Assembly (NCBI GenBank): GCA_000320605.2 | Contig: KB445801.1 | Coordinates: 671,678 to 735,677 of the forward strand | Origin: Gelatoporia subvermispora B | Taxonomy: Eukaryota > Basidiomycota > Agaricomycetes > Polyporales > Gelatoporiaceae | DNA length: 64,000 nt | Direction of reading: 5' to 3' | Shown here: positions 46,378-57,820 of the stretch, piece by piece | Numbering within the stretch: position 1 is the stretch's first letter | Layout of the letters: every line of letters starts with the position of its first letter | Made by a program: the position numbers and the translations under genes | The notes under the pieces: generated by a model | The model's database searches: none | The model's input: only the letters and a program-made list of their open reading frames with translations | What the model was told of the DNA's origin: nothing

Positions 46378-47880
46378 TCAAGGTGATTGATTGGTACCTG
46401 TTCGCGTTCGTTTGCGTGGACCGCCGAGTCTTCCCATCCCTTCCTTTGCATCCTCTTCTTCCTTTGCCTCCAGGAGCGTTTCCGAAGATGCGTTCAGTAG
46501 GCGTTTCACTCCGGCAACAATTTGATCTTTCTCACGCAGTTGAGTCTTAAGCACTGTCATTGTCTGTTCCATCTCCTTGACACGGGTGTCACAGTCTCGT
46601 AATGATCTCGCAGGTCCTCGCAAGCAGAGCGTTCCTCGCATAAGGCCGATTGTAGCGCTGCAATCTCCTGCGCGCGCTGATCCAGGATCTCCTCCTGGCG
46701 CTGATGCTCCGTGTCGTGTGCAGCAATCTTCGCCTCCTGCTCGGCAACTTGGGCTTTGACTGCTTTCAACTTCTGCGATTTCTTGGCAAGCTCCCTCTCT
46801 AGCCGCGACTTCTCGTCCGTGAGAGTTACGATCTCTGTAGCAACTGCGTCCCAGTCCCGAGCACTTCGCCTTATAACCAACTCGCCAGCGTATGCCCAAA
46901 GCTCGTCCATAGACATCTCGGCTGAATCACCGGGAGGCTTTGTATCTGCGCGCTTCTGTTCCGCTTGAGCAGGTGTTGTCCCCTCAACCGGTGCCTGCCC
47001 CGGACTGCCAGGCGGATCCTCACCAAGAGTCTCCGTGGAACAGGAACTCGACTGCGGCGTGAATATTGGGAAGGCATGCGATTGTACGAGAATTTGCCGA
47101 GCATGAAGAGGGACGGATATCGGAGTCACTCCGGCTTCTCAAATAGAGCTTTCCTCTTTGACATCTGCGTGAGGATAAAACATTCTGCCAGCTGGAAGTG
47201 AGGGTATCTTGTGTCGCCAAGCCATCTCGAATGCCCGTGCATAGTGGTCATGGCTTGTAATGCCCGTCGGACTGAGTACACGGCCGATTGTTCCTTCTCG
47301 GCTGCCATCATCGAGAAGAATATCTAGGGCCAGTTCTAATGCGAGTTCAGGGATTGCGAAAGCTGCATCGGCTGCGGAAGACAGCGAGAATTTATAGTTG
47401 TCGAAGTGTTTGCCTTCAGTCAGCGGGATCCCATGATCCGTGAACTGCAGCTCTCCGAAATAATTGATTCCGAGTCGACAGACTGGGAGACTGTTGGGAA
47501 CAAGTCTGTCGGAATGGTAGAATGATGGCGGTGGTGTATACCCGGATTCGTGTAATGGCAGGTAGAAGTGAAAAACGAACCCTGTGAGCGGGGCAGTAAT
47601 TTGCCATGATTGGGGGAGTGGTGTCATGCCGTATATGCCGGAGAAAATGTGCTGTACGGTAAGGGATGCAGGTGATCCCACCACTGTGATCGCAAAATTG
47701 TCCAGTGGAACTCCTGAGTAAGCCTTCGAGTTAGTAGTGGACATGCATCAAGGATTTCTAGCTCACCCTGTTTTCCGAAGGTTTCTGAAAATCGATGTAC
47801 GATTGCACGGCAAGCGGTACATCGAGAGCAGGCTTCTTGCGGTTCGATGGATTCTCCCAACGAACAAAGAAGTCTGGCAT
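46378..47880 (-). pseudogene. Uncharacterised coiled-coil family, copy D (truncated pseudogene)
   Basis: It starts MPDFFVRWEN and DVPLAVQSYID, closest to copy A (VRW, LAVQEYVD). After 38 codons a 45 bp-class intron with a good CTAAC branch site joins in phase to AYSGVPLDNFAITVVG, so the whole EWLP/GGPLGLSFY region is missing. It continues through SGIYGMTPLPQSW, PSFYHSDRLV and LALELALDILLDDGSRE to FYPHADVKEESSI. It then meets an in-frame TGA at about 47139-47141. The same frame resumes with TPISVPLHARQI, but the Cys/His cluster is deleted. The coiled coil follows (MSMDELWAYAGEL) and suffers a frameshift near 46600 before MEQTMTVLKTQLREKD and the tail PRKRTRTGT. It is flanked downstream by the TAF8-like remnant. 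Confidence 0.78.
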
Positions 47881-48347
47881 GGTTATGCCCCCGGCGGCAA
47901 TAGCCGATCCGATGTGTACGCGTCGCGAGATGCTGGCCGAGTTGGAAGCAGTGGTCGTCGAAATATTGTTGCACGATTCAAGGTGGGCCGTCGGTACGGG
48001 TCCAGGAGATCTGCATGAAATGCCTGCTGGGTTTTGGAAAACGAACCGGTGACAATGACGCTGACCGCGCCACGCGGTGGCTGAGACGGTCGAAAGATGT
48101 CGATGATTGCTATGGTACTGGCTGCTGGCAGCCCTGGGAACCGTCGCGAGCGAATATAACACGGGCTCTCTCCCGCGGCCTGTCTCTCTTTATACTCCCC
48201 AGCTGCGCGGGCCTGTTCACTTTCTTCCTTCCTTCCTTCGTCTCTGGTAGGCGGCTCTGCTGTGTTCTTGCTGGTCATTGCCCTGCTTTCCTGTCCCTCG
48301 CTTTCAACTCGTCGATCTTTGCCAAACTCTCAAGTACACCTGTCGAG
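47881..48347. promoter_or_regulatory. Divergent region upstream of copy D and the cysteine-rich gene
   Basis: 467 bp between divergent starts. The stretch near 48190-48340 is pyrimidine-rich (CTTTCTTCCTTCCTTCC), as is usual just upstream of fungal transcription starts, and probably serves the cysteine-rich gene. Confidence 0.4.
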
Positions 48348-49213
48348 ATGCAGAGACACTCCGCCGCGACCCTCCTTCTGGCCTTCCTGGCGCTGTTCGC
48401 GGGCCAAGGCACGCTCTACGCCTGGTGCTAAGCTTCAGAGAGTGCTGACCAGCGTGATGTACTCGGAACAGTCGTGGCTCAGCTGAACATCACTATCGGC
48501 GGCTCCCTGGGCGTCATCCGCGCGAGCCAGCTCCTGGACGTGAACGTCGAGCCGTTCACACAGGACGTACGTCGCCCTGTCCCCGTGCTCGAAGCCCGCA
48601 TCTGACCGTTGCCTTCGGGCGCGCTCGCAGTGCCAGTCCCTGTGCCAGCCCGGCATCGACGCCATCCAGGTGCGCTCCTTGCCCACTTTCACAGTGAATC
48701 GACGTTGACAGCGGGTCGTGCCCGCCGCAGAGCTGCGGGGACTTCAACGCAACGTGTCTGTGCAGCAGCGAGACCGTCACGGAGATCACGGCGTGCCAGC
48801 AGTGCTGGTACAACGACATCATCAAGCTCAACGCTGCGAACCCGTCGGACCCGCGCATCGGCTCCTCCGCCCCGCTCACCGGTACGCTTGCCCTGCCCCT
48901 CCTGCTGCCCTCGCTGACGTCCCGCGCTTTCTCACACGACACGCGCTCACTCCGGGCACACCGCACACGCTGAACACCCCGTGGCGGACGACGATGGATG
49001 ATGGATGATGGATCGCGACCGGACGGCCACACAGCCTACCAGACGGCGTGCGCTAACGTCACGACGATCCCTGCGAGCGAGATTGCGCTCACGCTCCCTT
49101 CCGACTGGGACGGCCCCTTCGGGCAAGGGCTCAACACGGCGGGCACGGTCATTGTGGTCGGCGCGGCGATGATCCTTGGTGCGGGCTGCATCACGGTCGT
49201 CAACACCATGTAG
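48348..49213 (+). CDS. Small secreted cysteine-rich (CFEM-like) surface protein
   Basis: The start MQRHSAATLLLAFLALFAGQ gives a signal peptide. Later exons, spliced at GT/AG, read LNITIGGSLGVIRASQLLDV, CQSLCQPGIDAIQ, SCGDFNATCLCSSETVTEIT, ACQQCWYNDI and AYQTACANV. That makes eight cysteines in a CFEM-like spacing. The C terminus ends with a hydrophobic helix (GTVIVVGAAMILGAGCITVV), fitting a GPI-anchor signal or a membrane segment. CFEM proteins sit at the fungal surface and can bind haem or act in adhesion. The join between the signal-peptide exon and the next exon did not work out in phase with the obvious donor (after GTLYA), so that part of the model is uncertain. Confidence 0.65.
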
Positions 49214-49594
49214 CTGTGTTATCTACTGGCTGGCGATGTACGATGCGGATGGAGTGCGCTAAATCGATGATGGGCTCTGGCGGGCGTCCGGGGACACAGC
49301 ATTCATGCGTACCAAGTGTGATCTGATATGTCTAGCTGTCGACTGTAGGGTTTGACAGATGGACGAGTGTTGAGACGGTAAGATGGGATCATACAGGCGG
49401 CATAAATGTCATTGATATTCCGGCCAATCCGAGCCGAGGTCTATGTAAATGTGTATACATAACATGCATCGAACAGGATGTTGCGAGAAGTCCGTGGGGA
49501 GCACATAAAAAGCGGAGAATATGTCGAAATGCAGATCGGAGTGTTCCTCGGGATAGCAATAAGTTACGGTTCAGCATTGTGAGGAGTGTCCAGC
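49214..49594. other. Convergent spacer, cysteine-rich gene / LIM gene
   Basis: 3' UTRs only; nothing else recognised. Confidence 0.6.
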
Positions 49595-50977
49595 TTAGCC
49601 ACCAGGCTTGCCGAGCAACGCGTACCCGCTTCCCTGCGGTCCATGCACCTAAATGCAAGCCGCGCGTTAGTCCTTTCCCGCTCGCCCAATGTATGCACCG
49701 GAAACGGACGCACCTTGGCATAGCACCTCTGGCAGTACGGCGCGCCGTCCTTCTCCGCAAGCCGACCCGCGTCGAGCGTGGACCCGCACGAAGTGCAGCG
49801 CAGGCACGCCTTGTGCCACGTCTGCCCGACCGAGCGCACCTGCTCCGCGAAGTACACCGCCTGGCTGCAGCGCGGGCAGCGCGGCGTGCCCCCGCCCCAG
49901 GTGCGCCCGGACCCGGTAGGGACGGGCGCGAGCGAGCCGCTCCCGCCCAGGGCTGCGCCGTAGCGTGTGCCGGTCGGGCGCGGGACGAGCGGGACGGCCA
50001 TGCGCATCGTGGGCACGGCGGACGGGCCCGTGGAGGTGGTTGGCTTGGTTGTGCTGGAGGGAGGGGGGCTCGGGGTGCTCCCCGCGGAGACGGCCGCGCG
50101 CGAGGGCGTGAGGGGGACGGTCCGCGGGAGCGCGCCGACGCGCCCCGTGTGCGAGGGCATCGCGGTGGCACGGACGGGCGGGGGGTCGTATGCCTCATCG
50201 CTGCCCTCCTCCGGGAGGGGCGGCGAAGGCGAGAAGGTCGGGCGGGTCGGACTGAGCATGCGCGTCGGGCGTAGGATTGGGGTGGGAGAGGCGGTAGTGG
50301 ACGCGAGAGGCCGGGGGAAGGGGGAGCCTCCGCCGGTCATGGTGCGACGAACGGGGAGCGGGGGTGGCGCGGCGCTCGTGCTGGTGCCGGGCGGGGAAGC
50401 GGCGCGCCGTGGGGAGGCGGGCGGGGAGAGGCTCCTGCCTGTGCCTTGGGAGGAGATGGAGTCGCGGTGCGGGAGGTTAGCTTGGCGCAGGTCGCGCGTG
50501 CCGAAGTTCTTTACGTGGCAGATCTTGCTGGGAGGGGTCAGTGGCGTGCGGGGAAGCATCGGGAGGCAACGTACCAGTAGGGCTGGAGGGCGCACGGGGT
50601 GAGGAGGTTAGCGTGTTGTATGCTGGAGACGGAGAACGGGGCGCACCTCTTGGTCATGCTCTACGAGACTGAGCGAGTCGAGCCGCTTGCCGCAGGTGGA
50701 GCAGACGAGACATGGCTAGGGGCGATGGGATGAGTCGCGGTATAGTATACAGATGTGCATAATGTACCTTGTGGTATAGCTAACGACGTGCATGGGTTAG
50801 CACGTACAATATGACAGAGGAGAAGGAGAGCATACCTTGCGCCCGGGGCCCATGATCTAGCCGAGACAGACGTCAGAGCAAGGCGAGCGAGTAGTGTGCA
50901 CGGGGACAGACCTGCTCTGCGGCGTAGACCGCCTTGCTGCATCGCGGGCATATCGGTGTCCCTCCAAACGGGTGCAT
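49595..50977 (-). CDS. Two-LIM-domain protein with micro-exons
   Basis: LIM domains bind zinc and mediate protein contacts, often at the actin cytoskeleton. Exons on the minus strand: 50977-50912 (MHPFGGTPICPRCSKAVYAA), 50856-50836 (IMGPGRK), 50779-50768 (LYHK, 12 nt), 50715-50647 (PCLVCSTCGKRLDSLSL), 50582-50575 (8 nt, giving PYC), 50527-49714, 49648-49595. Joined in phase they restore a complete first LIM domain ending CKICHVKNFGTRDLRQANLP. A Ser/Pro/Thr-rich linker of about 190 residues follows, then the second LIM domain: CPRCSQAVYFAEQVRSVGQT, CLRCTSCGSTL, YCQRCYAK. The protein ends GYALLGKPGG. Both LIM domains have all cysteine and histidine ligands. Confidence 0.88.
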
Positions 50978-51369
50978 CGCGGTCGTCGCTGGGCGTTGTG
51001 CAGATCGTTGGCGACGGCGGTGACGGTAGCAGTGAGCGCGCAGATCGTTGGCGACGGCGGTGGTGGTAGCAGCGAGCTCGCAGTGAACGCGCAGCGAACG
51101 CGGCGGTGGCGGCGGGGAGTGGCACGGCCCCGCGCGGCCCGTCAGAGTCCCAATCCGGTCCGTTCGGTTCCAAATGGGGAAGATCTTCGGCCAGAACGCA
51201 GTGTCCGGCCGGCGATTGCCGGATTCTCCCACGCACGATTCGGAGATAGAAAAATGGTGGACACCGTCTTTTTTCGCGTTAGTACCGACCTCGATTATCC
51301 TCTCCTCCGCCTCTAGACTTTTCTCTCTACCTCCTCCTTCTTTCACCACCACCACCTCTCCCCATCACC
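50978..51369. promoter_or_regulatory. Shared upstream region, LIM gene / eIF5A
   Basis: 392 bp between divergent starts, with the GC-rich tandem repeat at 51000-51079 and a pyrimidine-rich stretch (CTTTTCTCTCTACCTCCTCC) just upstream of the eIF5A ATG, as is usual for highly expressed fungal translation genes. Confidence 0.55.
51000..51079. repeat. Tandem repeat, period 40 bp, two units
   Basis: GCAGATCGTTGGCGACGGCG begins both units (51000 and 51040). The units differ at a few positions and grade into further GGCGG/GCAGCGA repeats to about 51115. Confidence 0.8.
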
Positions 51370-52256
51370 ATGTCTGACGACGAGCAGCACAACCACAACT
51401 TCGAGCAGGTGCGTGCTCTCTTCCTGCCCGCCCTCGCCCGCGCGCACGCCCCGACTTCACCATGAGGTGCTGACTCGCCCTCCCGCCTCTCCGTCCATCT
51501 AGGCCAGCGCTGGGGCCTCCGCCACCTTCCCCATGCAGTGCTCGGCCCTGCGCAAGAACGGCCACGTCGTCATAAAAGGTCAGCGCACGCAGTTTGCGAG
51601 GTGTGGGAGCGCCCGCGGTGCTAACCCGCAGCATTAGGCCGCCCCTGCAAAATCGTCGACATGTCCACCTCGAAGACTGGCAAGCACGGTCACGCCAAGG
51701 TCCACCTCGTCGCCATTGATGTACGTGCTTTCCCTTGGGTCTCCCAGGCTCGTTTGGCTGACTTGCGCGGCGACACAGATCTTCACCGGCAAGAAGCTCG
51801 TTAGTGCCCACTCCCCGCGCTGTGTGGTATATTTCTGACGCGCTGTGCGTTCTGCGTATACAGGAGGATATCTGCCCCTCGACCCACAACATGGATGTCC
51901 CTAACGTCTTCCGTAACGAATACCAGCTCGTACGTGGATCCCTCGCTTCGCGCTTTCTTGATCCCGGCTCTAATAAATTTTATTTCCGCCCGCCCGCGCT
52001 GACAGGTCAACATTGACGACGGCTTCCTCAACCTGATGGCCCAGGACGGCGCCCCGAAGGACGATGTCAAGGTCCCCGAGGGTGAGATTGGTGACCAGAT
52101 CCAGGGCGCGTTCGACGAGGGCAAGGATGTCCTCGTCACCATCATCTCCGCGATGGGTGAGGAGCAGGTGTGTTTCTACTGCCTCCTCTCGTATTCAGCG
52201 CTTGCTCACAACCGCGGCAGGCCATCTCCTGGAAGGAGGCCCCTAAGGGCGCCTAA
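51370..52256 (+). CDS. Translation factor eIF5A (hypusinated)
   Basis: eIF5A relieves ribosome stalling, for example at proline runs, and needs hypusine for activity. Seven exons, joined at GT/AG, read [88 protein letters not shown] and [11 protein letters not shown]. The hypusine site is the Lys in TGKHG, at residue 54 of this protein. The length, about 160 residues, is normal for the family. The intron after exon 4 (IFTGKKL) separates a very short exon from the next. No defects seen. Confidence 0.96.
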
Positions 52257-52971
52257 GGATTCTAGATCTCGTGAGTACGCCGGCCCCTGCGTGCTCCCGC
52301 GCGCGTGCTGACGGAGGCTTTTTGCGTTTGGCTTTTTCCCGGCGCGCAGGCTTCTCATTTCTATATCGGTCTATCCTGTTCTCGCCCACACGTTCACCCG
52401 CCACCACCATATGTGAAGACCCGACCCGTAGCAGTACCCCGTAGCAGTACCCTGATTGTGCATGTACCTCTACATCCGCCCGTCCATGTACCCCCGCACC
52501 GCCGCAAGCGTGGTTGCGTCCTTGCTCGTCTTTGCCTACCGTGTGCGTGAGCTGAGTGTGCTTGCCCGCGGATGGATATACAGCTGCTGCTGTGAGGTGA
52601 GAAAATGTTGGTCCGTGCGCTCTCCTCCAAGTCTTCACTGAGCGACCTCTTCAATGTGGTTCCGAGCGGTCTCCGTAGGAGGAAAAAAGCTCGGTTATCA
52701 TCCTGGATTTGGGCGTGACTAACCGATGCAATAAACGTGGGTAGCGGGCGTGCAATACCGCAGCGCCGGTTCCTCACGGATCGACAATCGTTGAAGGAAA
52801 ACTGTCTCTCTGAGAAGGTGTTTTATATAAGAAGGTTTTAAGATATATAGGGCGATGCAATGTAATATGGTGCCAGGCAATACGATCAACTCGTCTGACA
52901 TGACCTCTGACATGACCTGAGTCGAGATTGTGACTTTTGAGTACATGTACAAGCAATCACTCTGTGTTTCG
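52257..52971. other. Spacer between eIF5A and the second Copia element
   Basis: Probable 3' UTR of eIF5A, then an AT-rich stretch near 52820-52880. No gene recognised. Confidence 0.55.
52967..52971. repeat. Copia-2 target-site duplication, left (TTTCG)
   Basis: Pairs with TTTCA at 58202-58206. The single difference is a G-to-A at a CpG in the left copy. Confidence 0.6.
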
Positions 52972-53352
52972 TGTCGGAATTCAAGAGCGGCGGCGCCGAT
53001 CGCGCCGCGCGCACGCTCGCGCCACAGGCGGTGGTGCGCATCCAAAACGGGTAATCCGCGCCGTCCTAGTTAGTACGTCCGATCCTGACATACGATACTT
53101 CCGTGTCCTGTATAGTTCTTATGTAATTCATTGTCCCTTTTTGCTCGTACTTTTGTAGTAGTCCCTCAGACTTGTTACCGCGTCTGAGGGTGAGTAGTAT
53201 ACTCTGCGCTACCTAGATACATCCCGCTGACTGCTAGTAGTCTAACGACGTCTCTGTCGATTGTTCTAGGTACATAAATGATATTAGACTTGTTACCGTG
53301 TCTGAGGTCTAATGATGTCTCCGTCGATTGTTCTAGACTTGCGCCGCTGTTA
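52972..53352 (+). repeat. Copia-2 5' LTR
   Basis: Begins TGTCGGAATTC and ends CGCTGTTA. It holds a perfect 9 bp hairpin CCCTCAGAC/GTCTGAGGG (53163-53171 and 53182-53190). A related TTAGACTTGTTACC unit follows further on, with GTCGATTGTTCTAG repeated after each. Confidence 0.9.
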
Positions 53353-53365
53353 GGTTATGAGCCCC
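53353..53365 (+). other. Copia-2 primer-binding site (initiator tRNA-Met half molecule)
   Basis: GGTTATGAGCCCC abuts the 5' LTR. It is the same internal tRNA-Met complement used by Copia-1. Confidence 0.75.
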
Positions 53366-56300
53366 ACTGCAGCAGAACACGACAACTCCCGTGATGGGAT
53401 CTCGGGAGTACCCCAGTTGAAGGCCAATGGCTCGAATTGGCCTGTCTTCAAGATGCGTATGACGTGGGCTCTGGATGCCAGAGATTTGCTGGACCACCTC
53501 ATGGGCAGAGACACCGAACCGACCGATCCCCTTGCCAAGTGGGCACAGGGGAAAGGACCGCTCCCTTTTGCAATTGAGGAAGTCAAAGAAGGAGAAGAAG
53601 TCGCCGTGCCAGCCCACCCCCCGCAGCTGACACAGAAAGACAAGAAAATCCATGAACAGTATCTCCTGAGACTGAAGGAGTGGCGGAAGTGAGAAGCCAA
53701 GGTGCGCGACCTCTTTGCACGTCACGTGCCCAACACAGTCCTCAGGCGCATGAAGTGCAATGGAGATACCGTAGCCAAAATGTGGGACTGGATCGTTGGC
53801 GAATTCAAAGACAAGACCCCCCTAGTCCAGTCTAATGCCCTCAAAAGATTCCAGACCCTTTGCTGCCCCGACAATGGTAACATTGCGAAACACCTTGACC
53901 TTCTTGGCAAAATGATAGAAGAATTGTCGGCAATTGGCGTCAATGTCTCCAACAAGGATTACTCAGCTCAGATTCTGAAATCAGTCCCCTCCCAGTTTGC
54001 CGACTACCTGTCTGGTATGATGAATGCTGGATAGCTCCTTGGCCATGAGATCCCTCCAGATCAAGCTATCCAGTTCCTCAAGCAGGAATACAAGAGAAAA
54101 TGTCTCTCAGAAAATACGTCCAGCCATTCAAAGTCCTCCAAAGACGACAAAGAAGTTGCGTATTCAGCAGACATCGGTAAAACTCGACATGACAACAGGT
54201 GAGGGTAAGGAGCCGGCAATAAGGACGCCGGGAAGAAGGGGCCAATATGTTGGAACTGCAATGGCACGGACCATCGCAAAGACCAATGCCTTAGCCCAAA
54301 GGACAATGATGAAAAACCGTCCAAGGGGGCACCGCAGAAGAGCTCGGAGACTGCAAATACAGCTGTAGTAGACAATAGTGACCTCGAGTACAGCTGGATG
54401 GCCTCTGTAAGTGAGTCAGAGTGCAAATCCAACAATGATATGACCTTCTCAACGTATTTCAATGGACCTGAGCCACCCGAGGATAATGATATCCCAAACC
54501 TTCAACCTGTATCCGACTCCGATAGTGATGAAGACGACTTCCTTGCAGAATTGGATAGTGATGACAATGAACCATTTGAATCCCTCTATTTCACCACGCC
54601 CGCTGAATGGTCAAGCGATGAAGATGACGAGGATGACACCGATGACAAAATTGACATTGTCAAAGCCACACTTGTCCATGACACCACATGCCAAGCCCGG
54701 GTCAATCTCTATGACTCTGGGGCAACACGCCACCTGTCCCCCTTCTGGGATAGATTTGTGTCACTCACTAAAATCCCCCCCAAACCCATCAACGCCGCCA
54801 ACCAGCAACACTTCCATGCCATCGCCATCGGAGATATGGTAGTTGATATACCGAATGGCTGGAAGACGTCGTGGCTGCACTTGCGGGACGTTCTATATGC
54901 CTCCCAGATAGGGGTGACGCTCGTCTCGGTCAGGTATATTGATGCTGCAGGATACTTGGCGCTGTTCGCTAGCAGACACTGCCAGATTCGGAGTAGCTCT
55001 GGTGAGCTTGTGAGGGAGATAGTGTGTGCTGGTGGTCTGTATCGAGTCAAAAATGATGCAAAAGAGATAAACCACGCAGCCCAAGTCAAAGAAGTGACGC
55101 TCAAGGAGCTTCACAGGCGTCTTGGTCACACTGTGCTCGAAGCCTGTCAACAGTCGGTCAGCCGAGGATTAGTGACAGCGTCAAGCTGGTTGGGAAACAG
55201 GACATACTGTTCTGTAAGGCCTGCATTTTCGCAAAGATCCGCCGCAAGCCCATACCCAGGGAACGCTCAAGCCCTCTTGCAGCCGAAGTCGGGAACAAGG
55301 TCCACACCGACGTTTAAGGCCCTGCTGACGTTGCCACGTTGGGGGGCAAGAAGTACTTTGTCGGCTTCACCGACGACAAGAGCCGACTGAGCACCACATA
55401 CCTTATGCGACACAAATCGGAGGTCAAGCGAATGTACAAGAAGTTTTGCGCCTGGTTGAAGGCTCGCTTCAAAAAGGCGATACGAACCCTCCAAAGTGAT
55501 TGTGGAGGGGAGTACCTGGCGGACAAGCTGCAAGAGATGCTGGAGGAGGACGGCACTCATCACCAGCTGACCATATGCGACACGCCAGAGCAGAACGGTG
55601 TGGCAGAGCGCTTGAACGGGGTGCTCCTTGCACGCGTATGTACGCGCGATGCTACACGATAGCAGGTTACCTAAATCGCTGTGGGGAGAGGCCCTCATGC
55701 ATGTGATTTGGCTCAAGAACCGTATGACTACCAAGCCACTAGGCCCCGAGACCACCCCCTATGAAGCGGTGTTCGGATCGAAGCCAGATATGTTGTTCCT
55801 CTGCACTTTTGATTGTGCGGTGTGGGTGCACGACCCCGAGAGATCCAAGCTTGATGCTAGGGCACGTGAGTGGCAATGGGTGAGTGTCAATTTGCAGAGC
55901 CAAGGGCATCAACCCTACTGGGTGAAAACGCGAACCGTGACAGTTGAGAGAAGCGTAGTCTTCGAGCAAAACTCCTCAGGTGTGCTACTCGAGGGGGAGC
56001 AGCATACAGAATTGGTTGATCCCATAGAACGCTTCATCAAAATAGAGTCAGTCAATGACGCAAACATTGAGCAAGCCACCCCAGACGAGCCCATGAGCCA
56101 AGAGCCAGCAGCATCAGCCAAGTGAGAATCTCGAGTACGGAAACCGAGCGTGTATATTCAATGCATTCTCGACGGCGATAACACATCACCCATTCCTGTT
56201 GGCATATGAGTCACAGACAAGACAGCAGCACCAGCCACGGATGAATCACAAGCTTCAGGGGGAGCCTGCAACAAATAGGCCATGGCCGCCGCAGATGCTG

Positions 56301-57756
56301 AAGGACTCGAGCCCCGCTCACTTGCTAAAGCGAAGTACTGCCCCGATTGGCTGTGCTGGGAGGAAGCGATTGCCAATGAACTTGGAAGGCTGGAGAAGGC
56401 GGGAACATGGGAGTTGGTCGACAAGCTGATGAACACGAACATAGTAGGGAGCAAATGGGTCTTTGAGATCAAGAAGAACGCCGCAGGTGAAATCAAGAAG
56501 TACAAAGCAAGACTAGTCACCCAAGGATATACACAAGTCCCCGGCATTAACTACTTCGACTCGGACATGTTTGCGCCGGTAGCAAAGCTGTTGTCGATCT
56601 GAACCATTCTCATGCTCGCTGCTCAAAATGGCTGACAAGAACAAACAAATTCACATGTCACAGCCGCCCGGATACCACGCTCCAAACAGCCAAGGGAAGG
56701 TACTTCATCTCCACAAAGCACTTTACGGCCTGAAGCAAAGCGGGCGCTGCTGGTATCAGACCTTCTGGAGCATACTCGTTGAAATCGGTCTCGTTCGCTG
56801 CGAGGTGGACCATGCTGTATTCTACACCCACTACCCAAACAGAGACATTGTAGTTCTTGCAGTGCACGGCAATGACTTGACCCTCGTAGCCAACTTGCTT
56901 GCCCTCTTGCTTCGTATCAAAGAACAGCTGAAGTCTCACCTCCAAATGACTGATCTTGGCGACATCCACTGGCATCTGGGAATTGAAGTCAAACGGGATA
57001 CTGACACTTGTATGATATCACTGTCACAGAAGTCCTACATTGACTTGATGCTCGCTCGTTACGGTCTAGCCGATGCCAAGACAATTTTGACGCCCATGGA
57101 TACCCACTCACAGCTTAACAAAACCTAATTACCTACCACTCCGTGCGAGTTTGCGAAGATGTGCAACGTCCTATACCGGGAGGCTGTGGGATTGTTGATG
57201 TATGCGGCGCTAGGAATGCGCCCAGACATAGTGTATGCAGTTGGCATACTCGCCCGATTCTCTGAGAACCCGGGAAGAGCCTATTGGGAGGCCGTCAAAA
57301 GAGTCTTTCGTTACCTCATGGGAACCAGAGATTGGTAACTCGTTCTCAACAGAAATGACAATGGCATGGTGGGTTATACCGATGCTGACGGGATGTTGCA
57401 CAAGGATCGCCACACTATCTCGGGTTACGCGTTTATGATCGATGAAGGTGCTGTCTCCTGGAGCTCGAAGCACCAAGAGATCATTGCCCTCTCCACTACT
57501 GAAGCTGAATATGTCACGGCAACCCACACCGCAAAGAAAGCCATATGGTTGCGCTCATTTGTATCTGAGGTCTTCAAGCCCATGCAAGAGCCGATGCCGA
57601 TGAAGTCCGACAATCAATCTGCGATAGCTATCACCCAGAACAACCAGTTCCACGCTCAGACAAAACATATTCGTGCAATGGGCTATCAAAGACGGCAAGA
57701 TTTCCCTTGAATATTGCCCCACTGATGACATGGTGGCAGATACCCTTATCAAGGCC
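53357..57756 (+). pseudogene. Copia-2 gag-pol remains
   Basis: Pieces in several frames keep the Copia order. Gag: LKANGSNWPVFKMRMTWAL and AKMWDWIVGEF. Protease: NLYDSGATRHLSPFWD. GAG pre-integrase: LHRRLGHTVLEAC. Integrase: GFTDDKSRLSTTYLMRHKSE, LQSDCGGEYLADKL and PEQNGVAERLNGV. Reverse transcriptase: GSKWVFEIKKNAAGEIKKYK, LYGLKQSGRCWYQTF, with the active-site box VHGND instead of VxVDD. RNase H: VGYTDADGMLHKDRHTISGY, SSKHQEIIALSTTEAEYV and KHIRAMG. In-frame stops lie after KEWRK, after MMNAG, in the integrase (HTDV-stop-GP) and after AKLLSI, along with several frameshifts. It cannot make a working polyprotein. Confidence 0.9.
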
Positions 57757-57810
57757 CTGCTTAGTCCAAAAGCAAAACATTTCCCACATGTGCTTGGCCT
57801 CTGCCCATCT

Positions 57811-57820
57811 TGAGGGGGAG
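57811..57820 (+). other. Copia-2 polypurine tract
   Basis: TGAGGGGGAG directly precedes the 3' LTR. Confidence 0.75.
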
